Assembly: GCF_900090325.1 (NCBI RefSeq)
Contig: NZ_FMHW01000002.1
Coordinates: 1,426,001-1,490,000 of the forward strand
Direction: 5' to 3'
Source: Micromonospora pallida
GTDB lineage: Bacteria > Actinomycetota > Actinomycetes > Mycobacteriales > Micromonosporaceae
DNA length: 64,000 nucleotides
The position numbers and the translations under genes were made by a program. Below, piece after piece: positions 27,370 to 36,083 of the stretch; position 1 is the stretch's first letter, and the number at the start of each line of letters is the position of its first letter. The notes under the pieces were generated by a model, which saw only the letters and a program-made list of their open reading frames with translations, was not told the origin of the DNA and did no database searches.

Positions 27370-28371
27370 TCAGGACTTCCTGCGGAGTAGTCCGACGAGC
27401 GTGGTGTCGGCCTGGGCCAGGATCGGCGGGCCGGACATCGGCCTGGTCAGGACCCGCCGGCAGTGGTCGAGTTCGACGTAGACCTCGCCACCCGTGCGGT
27501 CGGTCGCCCACAGCACGGCGAACCGGTCCGCGGCGCCCGTGCACTTCTTCGCCGGAGGCAGTGCGGTCAACGCCCGCTCGACGGATTCGCGTCGCTGCTG
27601 TGGGAGGACCAGTCCGTACTCGAAGGTCCCGGCGGGCTGAGGCGTCCCCTGCTGCTTCACCGGCACCCGGAACACGCACAACCGCAGGGGCACGGTGGAC
27701 GGGAACGAGATCGCCACCCGGCCCGGTCGCGCGAGGGACGCCGGATCCCCGGTCTCGGTGGCCACCACGTCCGACGACTCCTGGCCGCATCCGGAAGCGG
27801 ACGCCTCGGCCGACTCGAGTTCCCGTACGACCTTCTCGGTGACGGTGGTCAGCCGCAGGCCACGTACGGCCTCCAGTACTTCGGGGAGCGGTTTGCCGCA
27901 GCCGTCGACCGGCAGCCCCGGCCGGATCCACCGGCCCTCTCCGTCGAGCAGCAGCAGGTTCGGCACCGGGGGTGCGTCCAGGTTGCAGGCGTCGGTGGTG
28001 GGCGGGGTGTCGGACAGACGCAGCGCGGCGAGCAGAGCCGTCAACTCGGTGGCCCGGCTCTCGGTGAGGACCAGGTCCACGCCGCCTTTGGCGCGTTGCT
28101 TCGGCTCGAGTTGGCAGTGGATCGCGGCCGTGGGCACGAAGTCGGTGCCGAGGCGCGGCAGGGTGAGGGCGGCCCACGAGGCATCGCCGAACTCGGTGGG
28201 CGCGTCGACCGCGCAGGAGGTCCACCCGGCTCGGACGGCCGGCGTACCGGTCACCGGCGGGGGTAGCCCGGCCTGCTGCCCGCCGGCCGGTGAGTCGACG
28301 CCGGTACCACCGCAGGCCGCCAGCGCGGCTACCGCCGTCACCCCGGCGAGCCCCCTGCCGATCGCGCGCAT
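27370..28371 (-). CDS. hypothetical lipoprotein
   Basis: A 333-residue exported protein of unknown function. The signal peptide ends in the lipobox LAAC, followed by a short Gly/Pro-rich linker. The mature part has seven further Cys that could form disulphides. The ATG at 28371 has a GGAGGG ribosome site. It is transcribed away from the response-regulator gene, with about 145 bases between the starts, so a shared regulatory region is possible. Confidence 0.75.
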   Translation of the reverse strand: MRAIGRGLAGVTAVAALAACGGTGVDSPAGGQQAGLPPPVTGTPAVRAGWTSCAVDAPTEFGDASWAALTLPRLGTDFVPTAAIHCQLEPKQRAKGGVDLVLTESRATELTALLAALRLSDTPPTTDACNLDAPPVPNLLLLDGEGRWIRPGLPVDGCGKPLPEVLEAVRGLRLTTVTEKVVRELESAEASASGCGQESSDVVATETGDPASLARPGRVAISFPSTVPLRLCVFRVPVKQQGTPQPAGTFEYGLVLPQQRRESVERALTALPPAKKCTGAADRFAVLWATDRTGGEVYVELDHCRRVLTRPMSGPPILAQADTTLVGLLRRKS

Positions 28372-28515
28372 GTCACCCTCCGACAGAAAGACACGATTCG
28401 TACGCTATCGAGAACGAGGACGGTGGTGTCTCCGTTGCTGGGGGTGTGGGCGCCGCACAGGTGGCGCACAGGAAACGCCGAGGTGGGACACAGTGCCTCG
28501 GGTCAGGATGTGGCC

Positions 28516-29262
28516 ATGGTGACCGATGGGCATGCGCTGCCGGGCCGGGTCGAGTTGCGCCGTCCGGACGGCGGGCCGGTCCGGGTGCTGGTGGTCGACG
28601 ACGAGCCGACCCTGACCGACCTGCTCGCCATGGCGCTGCGCTACGAGGGTTGGCAGGTGGCGACCGCCGGCAACGGCATGTCCGCGCTGAGCAGCGTCCG
28701 CCAGGTCCGCCCGGACGTGGTGGTGCTCGACGTCATGCTGCCCGACCTGGACGGCTTCCAGGTACTGCGCCGGCTGCGCGAGCAGGCCCCGAACGTGCCG
28801 GTGCTCTTCCTGACCGCCCGGGACGCGGTGCAGGACCGGATCGCCGGGCTGACCGTCGGCGGTGACGACTACGTCACCAAGCCGTTCAGCCTGGAGGAGG
28901 TGATCGCCCGGCTCCGGGCGCTGCTGCGGCGCGCCGGGCTGGCCGTCGCGGCCCGCGAGGAGGCCGTCCTCATCGTCGGCGACCTCAGTCTGGACGAGGA
29001 CAGCCACGAGGTACGCCGGGGCGACGACCTGATCACCCTCACCGCCACCGAGTTCGAACTGCTCCGCTACCTGATGCGCAACCCCCGCCGGGTGCTCAGC
29101 AAGGCGCAGATCCTCGACCATGTCTGGAACTACGACTTCGGGGGCCAGGCGAACGTCGTCGAGCTGTACATCTCGTACCTGCGGAAGAAGATCGACGCCG
29201 GCCGGGAGCCGATGATCCACACGCTGCGTGGGGCGGGGTATGTCCTCAAGCCAGCCCCGTGA
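28516..29262 (+). CDS. OmpR/PhoB-family response regulator
   Basis: A 248-residue regulator with an N-terminal receiver domain (LVVDDEPTL; phospho-acceptor D72 in LDVMLPDLDG; Lys in YVTKPFS) and a C-terminal winged helix (about 150-245, ending RGAGYVLKP). The ATG at 28516 is chosen; about 25 unstructured residues precede the receiver. It overlaps the histidine kinase gene by 23 bases, forming a two-component operon. Confidence 0.93.
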   Translation: MVTDGHALPGRVELRRPDGGPVRVLVVDDEPTLTDLLAMALRYEGWQVATAGNGMSALSSVRQVRPDVVVLDVMLPDLDGFQVLRRLREQAPNVPVLFLTARDAVQDRIAGLTVGGDDYVTKPFSLEEVIARLRALLRRAGLAVAAREEAVLIVGDLSLDEDSHEVRRGDDLITLTATEFELLRYLMRNPRRVLSKAQILDHVWNYDFGGQANVVELYISYLRKKIDAGREPMIHTLRGAGYVLKPAP

Positions 29263-30735
29263 GCCTGGCCCCCGCTGGTCGCTGCGGCGCTGGCTGGCCG
29301 GCTGGTCCCTGCGCGCCCGGCTGGTGGCCATCGTCGTCGCGCTGCTCGCTCTGGTCAGCGTCGGGGTCGGCGGCGTCACCACGGTGGCGCTGCGGCACTT
29401 CCTGATCGCCCAGGTCGACGACCAGCTGGACTCGACCTGGCAGCCCCGGGGACCGGCCGCGCCCGGCGGGCCGCTGCCGGACATCGTCGAGGGTCGCCTT
29501 CTGCGTATCCCGCCCAGCTTCCCGACCGGCACGATCGTCGCCCAGACCGCCGACGGCGAGGTCCTCGCCGCCCTGACGCGTACCGTCGGCGAGGACGACG
29601 AGACGGTGGCCCCGGATCAGGTCGCGGCGATCACCCGACTGCCCACCGACGGGCGGCCCCGCACCGTCGACCTCGGCGAGCGGGGCGAGTACCGGTTCGT
29701 GGCGCAGGAGTTCCGGGACGGCACCACCCGGGCACTCGGTGTGCCCCTGGCCGGCGTGCAGGAGACCGTCTGGTGGATGGTCGCCGCGCAGGCCGGTCTC
29801 GCCACCGTCGGCCTGCTGCTCGCCGGCTCGGCCGGTGCGCTGATCGTCCAGGCCACGCTGCGTCCGCTGCGCCGGGTCGCCGCCACCGCCACCCGGGTCA
29901 CCGAACTGCCGTTGGACCGGGGCGAGGTCGCCCTGTCGGTCCGGGTGCCGGCCGCCGACACCGATCCGCGTACCGAGGTCGGCCAGGTCGGCGCCGCGCT
30001 CAACCGGATGCTCGGGCACGTCGCCGCCGCCCTCGCCGCCCGCCAGGCCAGCGAGACCCGGGTACGCCAGTTCGTCGCCGACGCCAGCCACGAGCTGCGT
30101 ACCCCGCTCGCCGCCATCCGCGGCTACGCGGAGGTGGCCCGCCGGGGACGGGCGCAGGCCCCGCCCGACGTGGCGCACGCGCTGCGCCGGGTGGAGTCGG
30201 AGAGCGCCCGGATGACCAGCCTCGTGGACGACCTGCTGCTGCTGGCCCGACTCGACTCCGGGCGACCCCTGGTCTCCGAGCCGGTCGACCTCTCCGCGCT
30301 GGTGGTCGACGCGGTCAGCGACGCGCACGTCGCCGGCCCCGAGCACCGTTGGCAGCTCGACCTGCCCGACGAGGCGGTCGAGGTGCCCGGCGACGCCGCC
30401 CGGCTGCACCAGGTCCTGACGAACCTGCTGACCAACGCCCGGGTGCACACCCCGTCCGGCAGCACGGTCACCACCACGCTGCGTGCCGAACCGGACGCCG
30501 CCGTGCTGACCGTCGCCGACGACGGCCCCGGTGTCCCGGCCGAGCTGCAACCGGAGGTGTTCGAGCGGTTCGCCCGGGGGACAGCTCCCGTTCGCGGGCG
30601 CACGGCAGCACCGGCCTCGGTCTGGCCATCGTGGCGGCCGTGGTGGAGGCCCACCATGGGCAGGTCACTGTGGACAGTCGGCCCGGCCGGACCGTGTTCA
30701 CGGTCCGGCTGCCGCATCGCACAGCGGGGTCATAG
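29240..30735 (+). pseudogene. sensor histidine kinase with a one-base frameshift
   Basis: The partner kinase of the preceding regulator. It has a membrane span at about residues 25-47, an extracellular sensor part, a second span near 185-207, a HAMP domain, the phospho-acceptor H284 in DASHELRTPL, an N box (NLLTNARVH) and a G1 box (DDGPGVP). After FERFARG the frame shifts: the expected G2 box (GSTGLGLAIVAAVVEAHHGQ) lies in the next frame. Adding one G to the G run at 30576-30580 restores a 498-residue kinase ending at 30735. As written, translation would run to 30805 with a wrong tail. The start ATG is at 29240. Confidence 0.85.
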
Positions 30736-30780
30736 GCTTCTCACGGGGGCGGGCCAGCCGAGCCGCCGAGGCTTGCCGGC

Positions 30781-33140
30781 ATGGAGAGAACAGAGACCCT
30801 GCTGACCGCGCCCGAGCCGGTCCCCGCCCCGGCCGTCGTGCCGGACCCGCACCCCGTCCCACCCCCGCCGCAGCCCGCACCGGCGGCGGCCCGCGCGATC
30901 TGGACCCGGCCGGCGTTGGCCGTGCTGCTGGTCGGGACCGCCCTGCTCTACCTGTGGGGGCTGGGGGAGTCCGGCTGGGCGAACGCGTACTACTCGGCCG
31001 CCGTGCAGGCCGGCTCGGAGAGCTGGACGGCGTTCCTCTACGGCTCCTCCGACGCGGCCAACTCGATCACCGTCGACAAGACCCCGGCGTCGCTGTGGCT
31101 GATGGCCCTCTCCGTACGCGTCTTCGGGCTCAGCTCGTGGTCGATCCTCGTCCCGCAGGCGCTGCTCGGCGTCGCCACGGTCGGCGTGCTGTACGCGACC
31201 GTCCGCCGCTGGTACGGCCCGGCCGCCGGGCTGATTGCCGGTACGGTGCTCGCGCTCACCCCGGTCGCCACGCTGATGTTCCGGTTCAACAATCCGGACG
31301 CCCTGCTGGTGCTCCTGCTCACCGTCGCTGCCTACGCCACCGTACGGGCCCTGGAAGCGGCCTCGACCCGGTGGATCGTGCTGGTCGGGGCGCTCGTCGG
31401 GTTCGGCTTCCTGACCAAGATGCTCCAGGCGTTCCTGGTGGTGCCGGTCTTCGCCGGGGTCTACCTGGTGCCGCGCCGACCGGGTTCTGGCGACGGATCC
31501 GGCAGCTCCTCCTCGCCGGACTGGGCCTGGTGGCCGCCGCTGGCTGGTGGGTGGCGATCGTCGAGCTGGTCCCGGCGAGCGCCCGCCCCTACGTCGGCGG
31601 CTCGCAGACCAACAGCATCCTCGAACTGACTCTCGGCTACAACGGGCTCGGCCGGCTCACCGGCGACGAGGTCGGCAGCGTCGGGTCGCGCGGCGGCGGG
31701 CCGTTCTCCGGACAGACCGGTCTGCTGCGGATGTTCGACACCGAGGTCGGTGGGCAGATCTCCTGGCTGCTCCCGGCCGCGCTGATCCTGCTCGCCGCCG
31801 GGCTGCTGCTGACCGGCCGGGCGACCCGGACCGACCGTACGCGGGCCGGCCTGCTGCTCTGGGGCGGCTGGCTGCTGGTCACCGGCGCGGTTTTCAGCCT
31901 CATGGACGGCATCTTCCACGCGTACTACACGGTCGCCCTGGCCCCGGCGGTCGGCGCCCTGGTCGGCATCGGCGCCACCCTGCTCTGGCGGCACCGCGCC
32001 GGCAGCGCCGCCGCCATCCCCCTTCCGGCCGGCTCCGCCGAAACCGGCCCGGCCGGCTCTGCTGAGGCCGACTCGGTCCGGTCCGCCGACTCGGTCCGGT
32101 CCGCCGGCCCGGTCCAGCTCGGGGCCGACGGCGCGAGCGCGGCCGGTGTCGTCGCGGTGCCGTCCGGGCGGCCCGCGCCCCGCTGGCGCGGCTGGTTCGC
32201 CACCGGGGCGCTGGCGGTCACCGTCGCCGTCACCGCCTGGTGGTCGTGGACGCTGCTCGGGCGCAGCCCCGACTGGTACCCCTGGCTGCGGACGGTGGTG
32301 CTGGTGGCCGGACTGGCGGCGGCACTGCTGGTGCTGGCCTCCGGCCGGCTCGCCCGCCGGCTGACCCCGCTGGTGTTGGCTGTGGGGGCGGTGACGGCAC
32401 TGGCCGGTCCGGCGGCGTACGCGGTGCAGACCGCCGGCACGCCGCACACCGGCTCCATCCCCAGCGCCGGGCCGGCGGTCCAGGCCGGCTTCGGTGGCGG
32501 CCCGGGCCGGATGCAGCGGCCCGACGACGGCCAGTTCCCCGGCGGGGACGGCGGCCGGCCCGGCCAGGACGGCCAGACCGACGGCCAGACCGGGCCGGGC
32601 GGCGGCGGGTTCCCGGGCTTCCCCGGCGGCGGCCAGCTCCCCGGTGCCGGTCAGGCGCCGGGCGGCACGACCGGCGGGCAGGCTCCCGGCGGCATGACCG
32701 GCCAGTTGCCCGGCGGCTCGACCGGCGGGGCGGCACCGGGCGGCGGGAACGTGACCCGGGGTGGTGGCATGGGCGGGCTGCTCAACGCCACCGAACCGAG
32801 CGCGGAACTGCGCGCCCTGCTCGAGTCCGACAGCGACGACTACACCTGGATCGCCGCCACCGTCGGATCGAACAACGCCTCCGGCTACCAGTTGGCCACC
32901 GGCGAACCGGTGATGGCGATCGGCGGCTTCAACGGCAGTGACCCGTCGCCCACGCTCGCCGAGTTCCAGCGGTACGTCGCCGACGGCGAGATCCACTTCT
33001 TCCTCGGCGGCGGTGGCTTCCGGGCCAACAGCGGCAGCAACGCCTCGGCCGAGATCGCCGCCTGGGTCGCCGAGAACTTCACGGCGCAGACCGTCGACAG
33101 CGTCACCCTCTACGACCTGAGCAGCGGAAAGCAGGGCTGA
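30781..33140 (+). pseudogene. GT39-type membrane glycosyltransferase (YkcB-like) with a one-base frameshift
   Basis: A polytopic ArnT/PMT-like glycosyltransferase that uses a lipid-linked sugar. The first part (30781 to about 31484) has Pro-rich N terminus, membrane spans and the acidic loop motif of the family (SITVDKTPAS). The frame then moves by one base near the GGG at 31482-31484; downstream the protein continues (FWRRIRQLLLAGLGLVAA) with more spans, a Gly/Pro/Gln-rich stretch at about 580-660 and a globular extracellular domain ending at 33140. Restoring one G gives 786 residues. It is followed 2 bases later by a GT2/GtrA gene that probably makes the lipid-linked donor. Confidence 0.85.
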
Positions 33141-33142
33141 GC

Positions 33143-34369
33143 ATGACGTACTCCCCGGAAATCGGATCGGTCGTGCCGGCCTGGCGGGACGCGCCGCCGA
33201 CCCTGCTGGACGTGGTGGTGCCCGTCTACAACGAGGAGGTCGGCCTCGGCCCCTGCGTCCGCTGGCTGCACGCCCACCTGGCCGGAAACTTCCCGTACCC
33301 GTTCCGGATCACCATCGCCGACAACGCCAGCACCGACGCCACCCTGGCGGTGGCGCAGGGGATCGCCGCCGAACTGCCCGGCGTCGAGGTGCTGCACCTG
33401 GACGCGAAGGGCCGTGGTCGGGCGTTGCGGGCGGCCTGGTCGGCCTCACCCGGTTCCGTGCTGGCGTACATGGACGTGGACCTCAGCACCGACCTGGCCG
33501 CGCTGTTGCCGCTGGTCGCCCCGCTCATCTCCGGTCACTCGGACCTGGCCATCGGCACCCGGTTGGCGCGCAGCTCGCGGGTGGTCCGGGGGGCCAAGCG
33601 GGAGGTGATCTCCCGGGGCTACAACCTGTTGCTGCGCGGCACCCTGTCCACCCGTTTCTCCGACGCGCAGTGCGGGTTCAAGGCGATCCGGTTGGACGTG
33701 GCGGCCCGGCTGCTGCCGCTGGTCGAGGACACCGGCTGGTTCTTCGACACCGAGTTGCTGGTGCTCGCCGAGCGGGCCGGGCTGCGTATCCACGAGGTGC
33801 CGGTGGACTGGGTCGACGACCCGGACAGCCGGGTGGACATCGTCGCCACCGCCGTGGCGGACGTACGGGGTATCGGGCGGCTCGGACGGGCCCTGCTCAC
33901 CGGCGCGCTGCCCCTGACCGAGTTGCGCGGACAGCTCGGCCGGGCCCCGCTGCGCGCGCCGCCGGACCGGGTGCCGGTCGGGCTGCCCCGGCAGGTGGCC
34001 CGGTTCGCGGCGGTGGGGGTGGCGAGCACCCTCGCGTACCTGGTGATCTTTTTGGCCGCCCGGAGCGTGCTCGGCGCGCAACCGGCGAACCTGCTGGCCT
34101 TGCTAGTCACGGCGGTGGGGAACACGGCGGCGAACCGGCGGCTCACCTTCGGCATCAGCGGTCGCCGGCACGCCGGCCGGCACCACCTGCAGGGCTTGCT
34201 CGCCTTCGGGCTCGGGCTGGCGCTGACCAGCGGCGCGCTCGCCGGGCTGCACGCGGTGACCGCCACCCCGCCCCGCCTGGTGGAGTTGGTGGTGCTGGTC
34301 GCGGCGAACCTGGCCGCCACGGTGCTGCGCTTCGTGCTGCTGCGCGCCGCAATGCACCACCGCCGCTGA
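33143..34369 (+). CDS. GT2 glycosyltransferase fused to a GtrA membrane domain
   Basis: A 408-residue protein. Residues 20-260 are a GT-A catalytic domain of the dolichyl-phosphate mannosyltransferase type (VVVPVYNEE, ADNASTD, and YMDVDLSTD with the metal-binding Asp). Residues 280-400 are a four-span GtrA-like domain (VARFAAVGVASTLAYLVIF). Such proteins make polyprenyl-phosphate sugar and may help flip it. It starts 2 bases after the GT39 gene, which would use the product to decorate a cell-surface polymer. Confidence 0.92.
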   Translation: MTYSPEIGSVVPAWRDAPPTLLDVVVPVYNEEVGLGPCVRWLHAHLAGNFPYPFRITIADNASTDATLAVAQGIAAELPGVEVLHLDAKGRGRALRAAWSASPGSVLAYMDVDLSTDLAALLPLVAPLISGHSDLAIGTRLARSSRVVRGAKREVISRGYNLLLRGTLSTRFSDAQCGFKAIRLDVAARLLPLVEDTGWFFDTELLVLAERAGLRIHEVPVDWVDDPDSRVDIVATAVADVRGIGRLGRALLTGALPLTELRGQLGRAPLRAPPDRVPVGLPRQVARFAAVGVASTLAYLVIFLAARSVLGAQPANLLALLVTAVGNTAANRRLTFGISGRRHAGRHHLQGLLAFGLGLALTSGALAGLHAVTATPPRLVELVVLVAANLAATVLRFVLLRAAMHHRR

Positions 34370-34398
34370 CCCCCACCCCACCCTACCCGACCACCGCA

Positions 34399-34459
34399 GT
34401 TGATCAAGAAGTTGGCGTCACCGGAACCGACGCTTGCTGACCCAAACCTCTTGATCAAC
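34399..34459. repeat. palindrome-ended intergenic repeat, family II, copy 1
   Basis: A 61-bp element with perfect inverted ends (TTGATCAAGA and TCTTGATCAA). Its inner part, including GTTGGCGTCACCGGAACCG, matches the copy at 35731-35789 except for five bases. It lies between the GT2 gene and the AraC-type gene. Confidence 0.9.
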
Positions 34460-34504
34460 CGGGCGGTCGGGTGGGCGGGGCCTGGTGGGTGGCAGGGTGG
34501 GGGT

Positions 34505-35212
34505 GTGTATCGGGAACGTCGGGCGCCGATCGCCGGGACGGTGCTGTGGACCAGCACCGTCCCGGCGGACACCGTCGCGACCCGGGTGTTGCCCGACGGG
34601 TGCCTGGACCTGCTCTGGTCCAGTCGGTCGGGGCTGCTGGTGGCCGGGCCGGACCGGACGGCGTACCTCTCGGTCAGCGGCCCGGGGGAGCGGTGGGTCG
34701 GCCTGCGGTTGCCGCCCGGCACCGGGCCGGCGGTGCTCGGCGTGCCCGCCGACGAACTGCGGGACCGGCGGGTGCCGCTGGCCGACCTGTGGGGCGACCG
34801 GGCGACCGCCGAGCTGGCCGAGCGGGCGGACCGGGCCCCGGGGGAGGCCCTGACGGCGGTCGCGCTGACGCGGTTGCGCGCGGCCGGCGGCGTGGACCCG
34901 CTGGGCGTCCGGGTCGCCGGCCGGCTGGCGGCCGGGGCCACGGTCGCCACGACCGCCGCCGAGGTGGGCCTCGACCCGCGCGTCCTGCACCGTCGCTGTC
35001 TGGCCCTGTTCGGGTACGGCCCGAAGACCCTCGCCCGCATTCTGCGGATGCGACGGGCGCTGGCCCTGGCCCGCACCGGTACGCCGTTGGCCGAGGTGGC
35101 CGCCCGCAGCGGGTACGCCGACCAGGCGCACCTGACCCGCGACGTGCGGGCCCTGGCCGGGGTGCCGCCGACCGTGCTGCTCCGGCCGGCTCAGTCCGGT
35201 AGCGGGGCGTAG
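34505..35212 (+). CDS. AraC-family transcriptional regulator
   Basis: A 235-residue regulator with an N-terminal sensor of the DUF6597 type (ATRVLPDGCLDLLW) and a C-terminal AraC DNA-binding domain with two helix-turn-helix units (AEVGLDPRVLHRRCLALFG; LAEVAARSGYADQAHLTRDV). The GTG at 34505 is chosen: it fits the family start and lies after a G-rich ribosome site. An earlier in-frame ATG at 34400 falls inside the family II repeat and is rejected. The 3' end overlaps the convergent VOC gene by 22 bases. Confidence 0.88.
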   Translation: MYRERRAPIAGTVLWTSTVPADTVATRVLPDGCLDLLWSSRSGLLVAGPDRTAYLSVSGPGERWVGLRLPPGTGPAVLGVPADELRDRRVPLADLWGDRATAELAERADRAPGEALTAVALTRLRAAGGVDPLGVRVAGRLAAGATVATTAAEVGLDPRVLHRRCLALFGYGPKTLARILRMRRALALARTGTPLAEVAARSGYADQAHLTRDVRALAGVPPTVLLRPAQSGSGA

Positions 35213-35586
35213 AGATCCACGCCGTTGCCCTCCGGGTCGTGCAGGACGGCGTACCGCTGCCCCCAGAAGGCGTCCCACGGGGCGAGGTGGCCGGTGAAGC
35301 CGGCCCCGGTCAGCTCCGCGTAGTACCGGTCGACCTCGGCTGGGTCGGCGCAGCGGAACGCCAGGCTCACCCGGGGTCCGCCGCCGCCCGGCTGCCAGTC
35401 CGGGTCGAAGGAGCGCACCGTCGCCACGGTGTCCCAGGCCAGCCGGACCCCGCCGGGCAGGGTGACCTCCACGTGCGGCTCGTTCTCCGCGCCGGGCGGC
35501 ACGTCGACGCCGAGGCGACGGTAGAAGTCCAGGGTGCGGGCCAGGTCGGTGGTCACCATCCCGACCATGTCGAAACGTGGTGTCAT
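35191..35586 (-). CDS. VOC family (glyoxalase-like) protein
   Basis: A 131-residue protein with the paired beta-alpha-beta-beta-beta modules of the glyoxalase/bleomycin-resistance superfamily. It starts MVTTDLARTLDFYRRLG-like (MTPRFDMVGMVTTDLA) and ends with HDPEGNGVDLY, which carries the typical metal-binding Glu/Asp region. The ATG at 35586 has AGGGG upstream. Function is not predictable. Adjacent AraC-type regulators commonly pair with VOC genes. Confidence 0.88.
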   Translation of the reverse strand: MTPRFDMVGMVTTDLARTLDFYRRLGVDVPPGAENEPHVEVTLPGGVRLAWDTVATVRSFDPDWQPGGGGPRVSLAFRCADPAEVDRYYAELTGAGFTGHLAPWDAFWGQRYAVLHDPEGNGVDLYAPLPD

Positions 35587-35634
35587 GCCCCTGAAGGTAG
35601 GCCCGCCCCACCCCACCCGTCTTGAACAAATCGG

Positions 35635-35667
35635 CCCCCACCCCCACCCCCACCCCCACCCCACCCC
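35635..35667. repeat. CCCCCA simple tandem repeat
   Basis: About five units of a C-rich hexamer in the spacer between the VOC gene and the small membrane protein gene. With the surrounding C-rich stretch and the family II repeat, it fills most of the 344-base gap 35587-35930. Confidence 0.9.
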
Positions 35668-35730
35668 AGCGCCCCCACCCACCACCCCCGCCCGCACCCC
35701 CTCGGCGCGGCCACCCCCGCCCCGGCCTGG

Positions 35731-35789
35731 CGATCAAGAAGTTGGCGTCACCGGAACCGGTGCTTTCTGACCTGAACCTCTTGATCAAC
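35731..35789. repeat. palindrome-ended intergenic repeat, family II, copy 2
   Basis: A 59-bp element, nearly identical to 34399-34459. The inner CACCGGAACCGGTG is here a perfect 14-bp palindrome. The left end has lost the first two bases of the inverted end. Confidence 0.9.
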
Positions 35790-35930
35790 GGGCTGGTCGG
35801 GCGGTGTGGGCCCGTGGGGACGGGCGGCGGCGTACGGTGTGTGGTGACAAGTCCGGCTTTTAGGGCAAACCGCCTTAGGTGGGTGCTTGCCGGACTCACT
35901 CCGAACGGCGAGGAAGGGAGCAGGTCGGTG

Positions 35931-36077
35931 ATGCACCTGGCCTACCTGGACGCGGGATCCGGCAGCCTGATCGTGCAGGCGGTGGTGGGCGGCGTGGCCG
36001 GGGCGGCGGTGGCCGCCAAGCTCTACTGGCGCCGGCTGGCCGACCGGTTCCGGCGGCAGCGCACCGACCGGCACTGA
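35931..36077 (+). CDS. small membrane protein with YLDAGSGS motif
   Basis: A 48-residue protein: N-terminal YLDAGSGSLIVQ, one membrane span (VVGGVAGAAVAAKLYW) and a very basic C terminus. This matches a widespread class of small proteins with a YLDPGSGS start found next to polysaccharide or sulfatase-type genes. The ATG at 35931 has GAGGAAGGGAG upstream. It is 6 bases before the methyltransferase gene, in the same operon. Function is unknown; an assembly or anchoring partner is possible. Confidence 0.78.
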   Translation: MHLAYLDAGSGSLIVQAVVGGVAGAAVAAKLYWRRLADRFRRQRTDRH

Positions 36078-36083
36078 CCGGCG

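Noticed and set aside
30576..30580. Programmed frameshift in the histidine kinase
   Set aside because: No slippery heptamer with a pause structure is evident and the G run occurs with two similar losses nearby, so error or decay is more likely.
34400..34504. Upstream start for the AraC-type gene
   Set aside because: It would place the N terminus inside the family II repeat; the same sequence occurs at 35731 without a gene.
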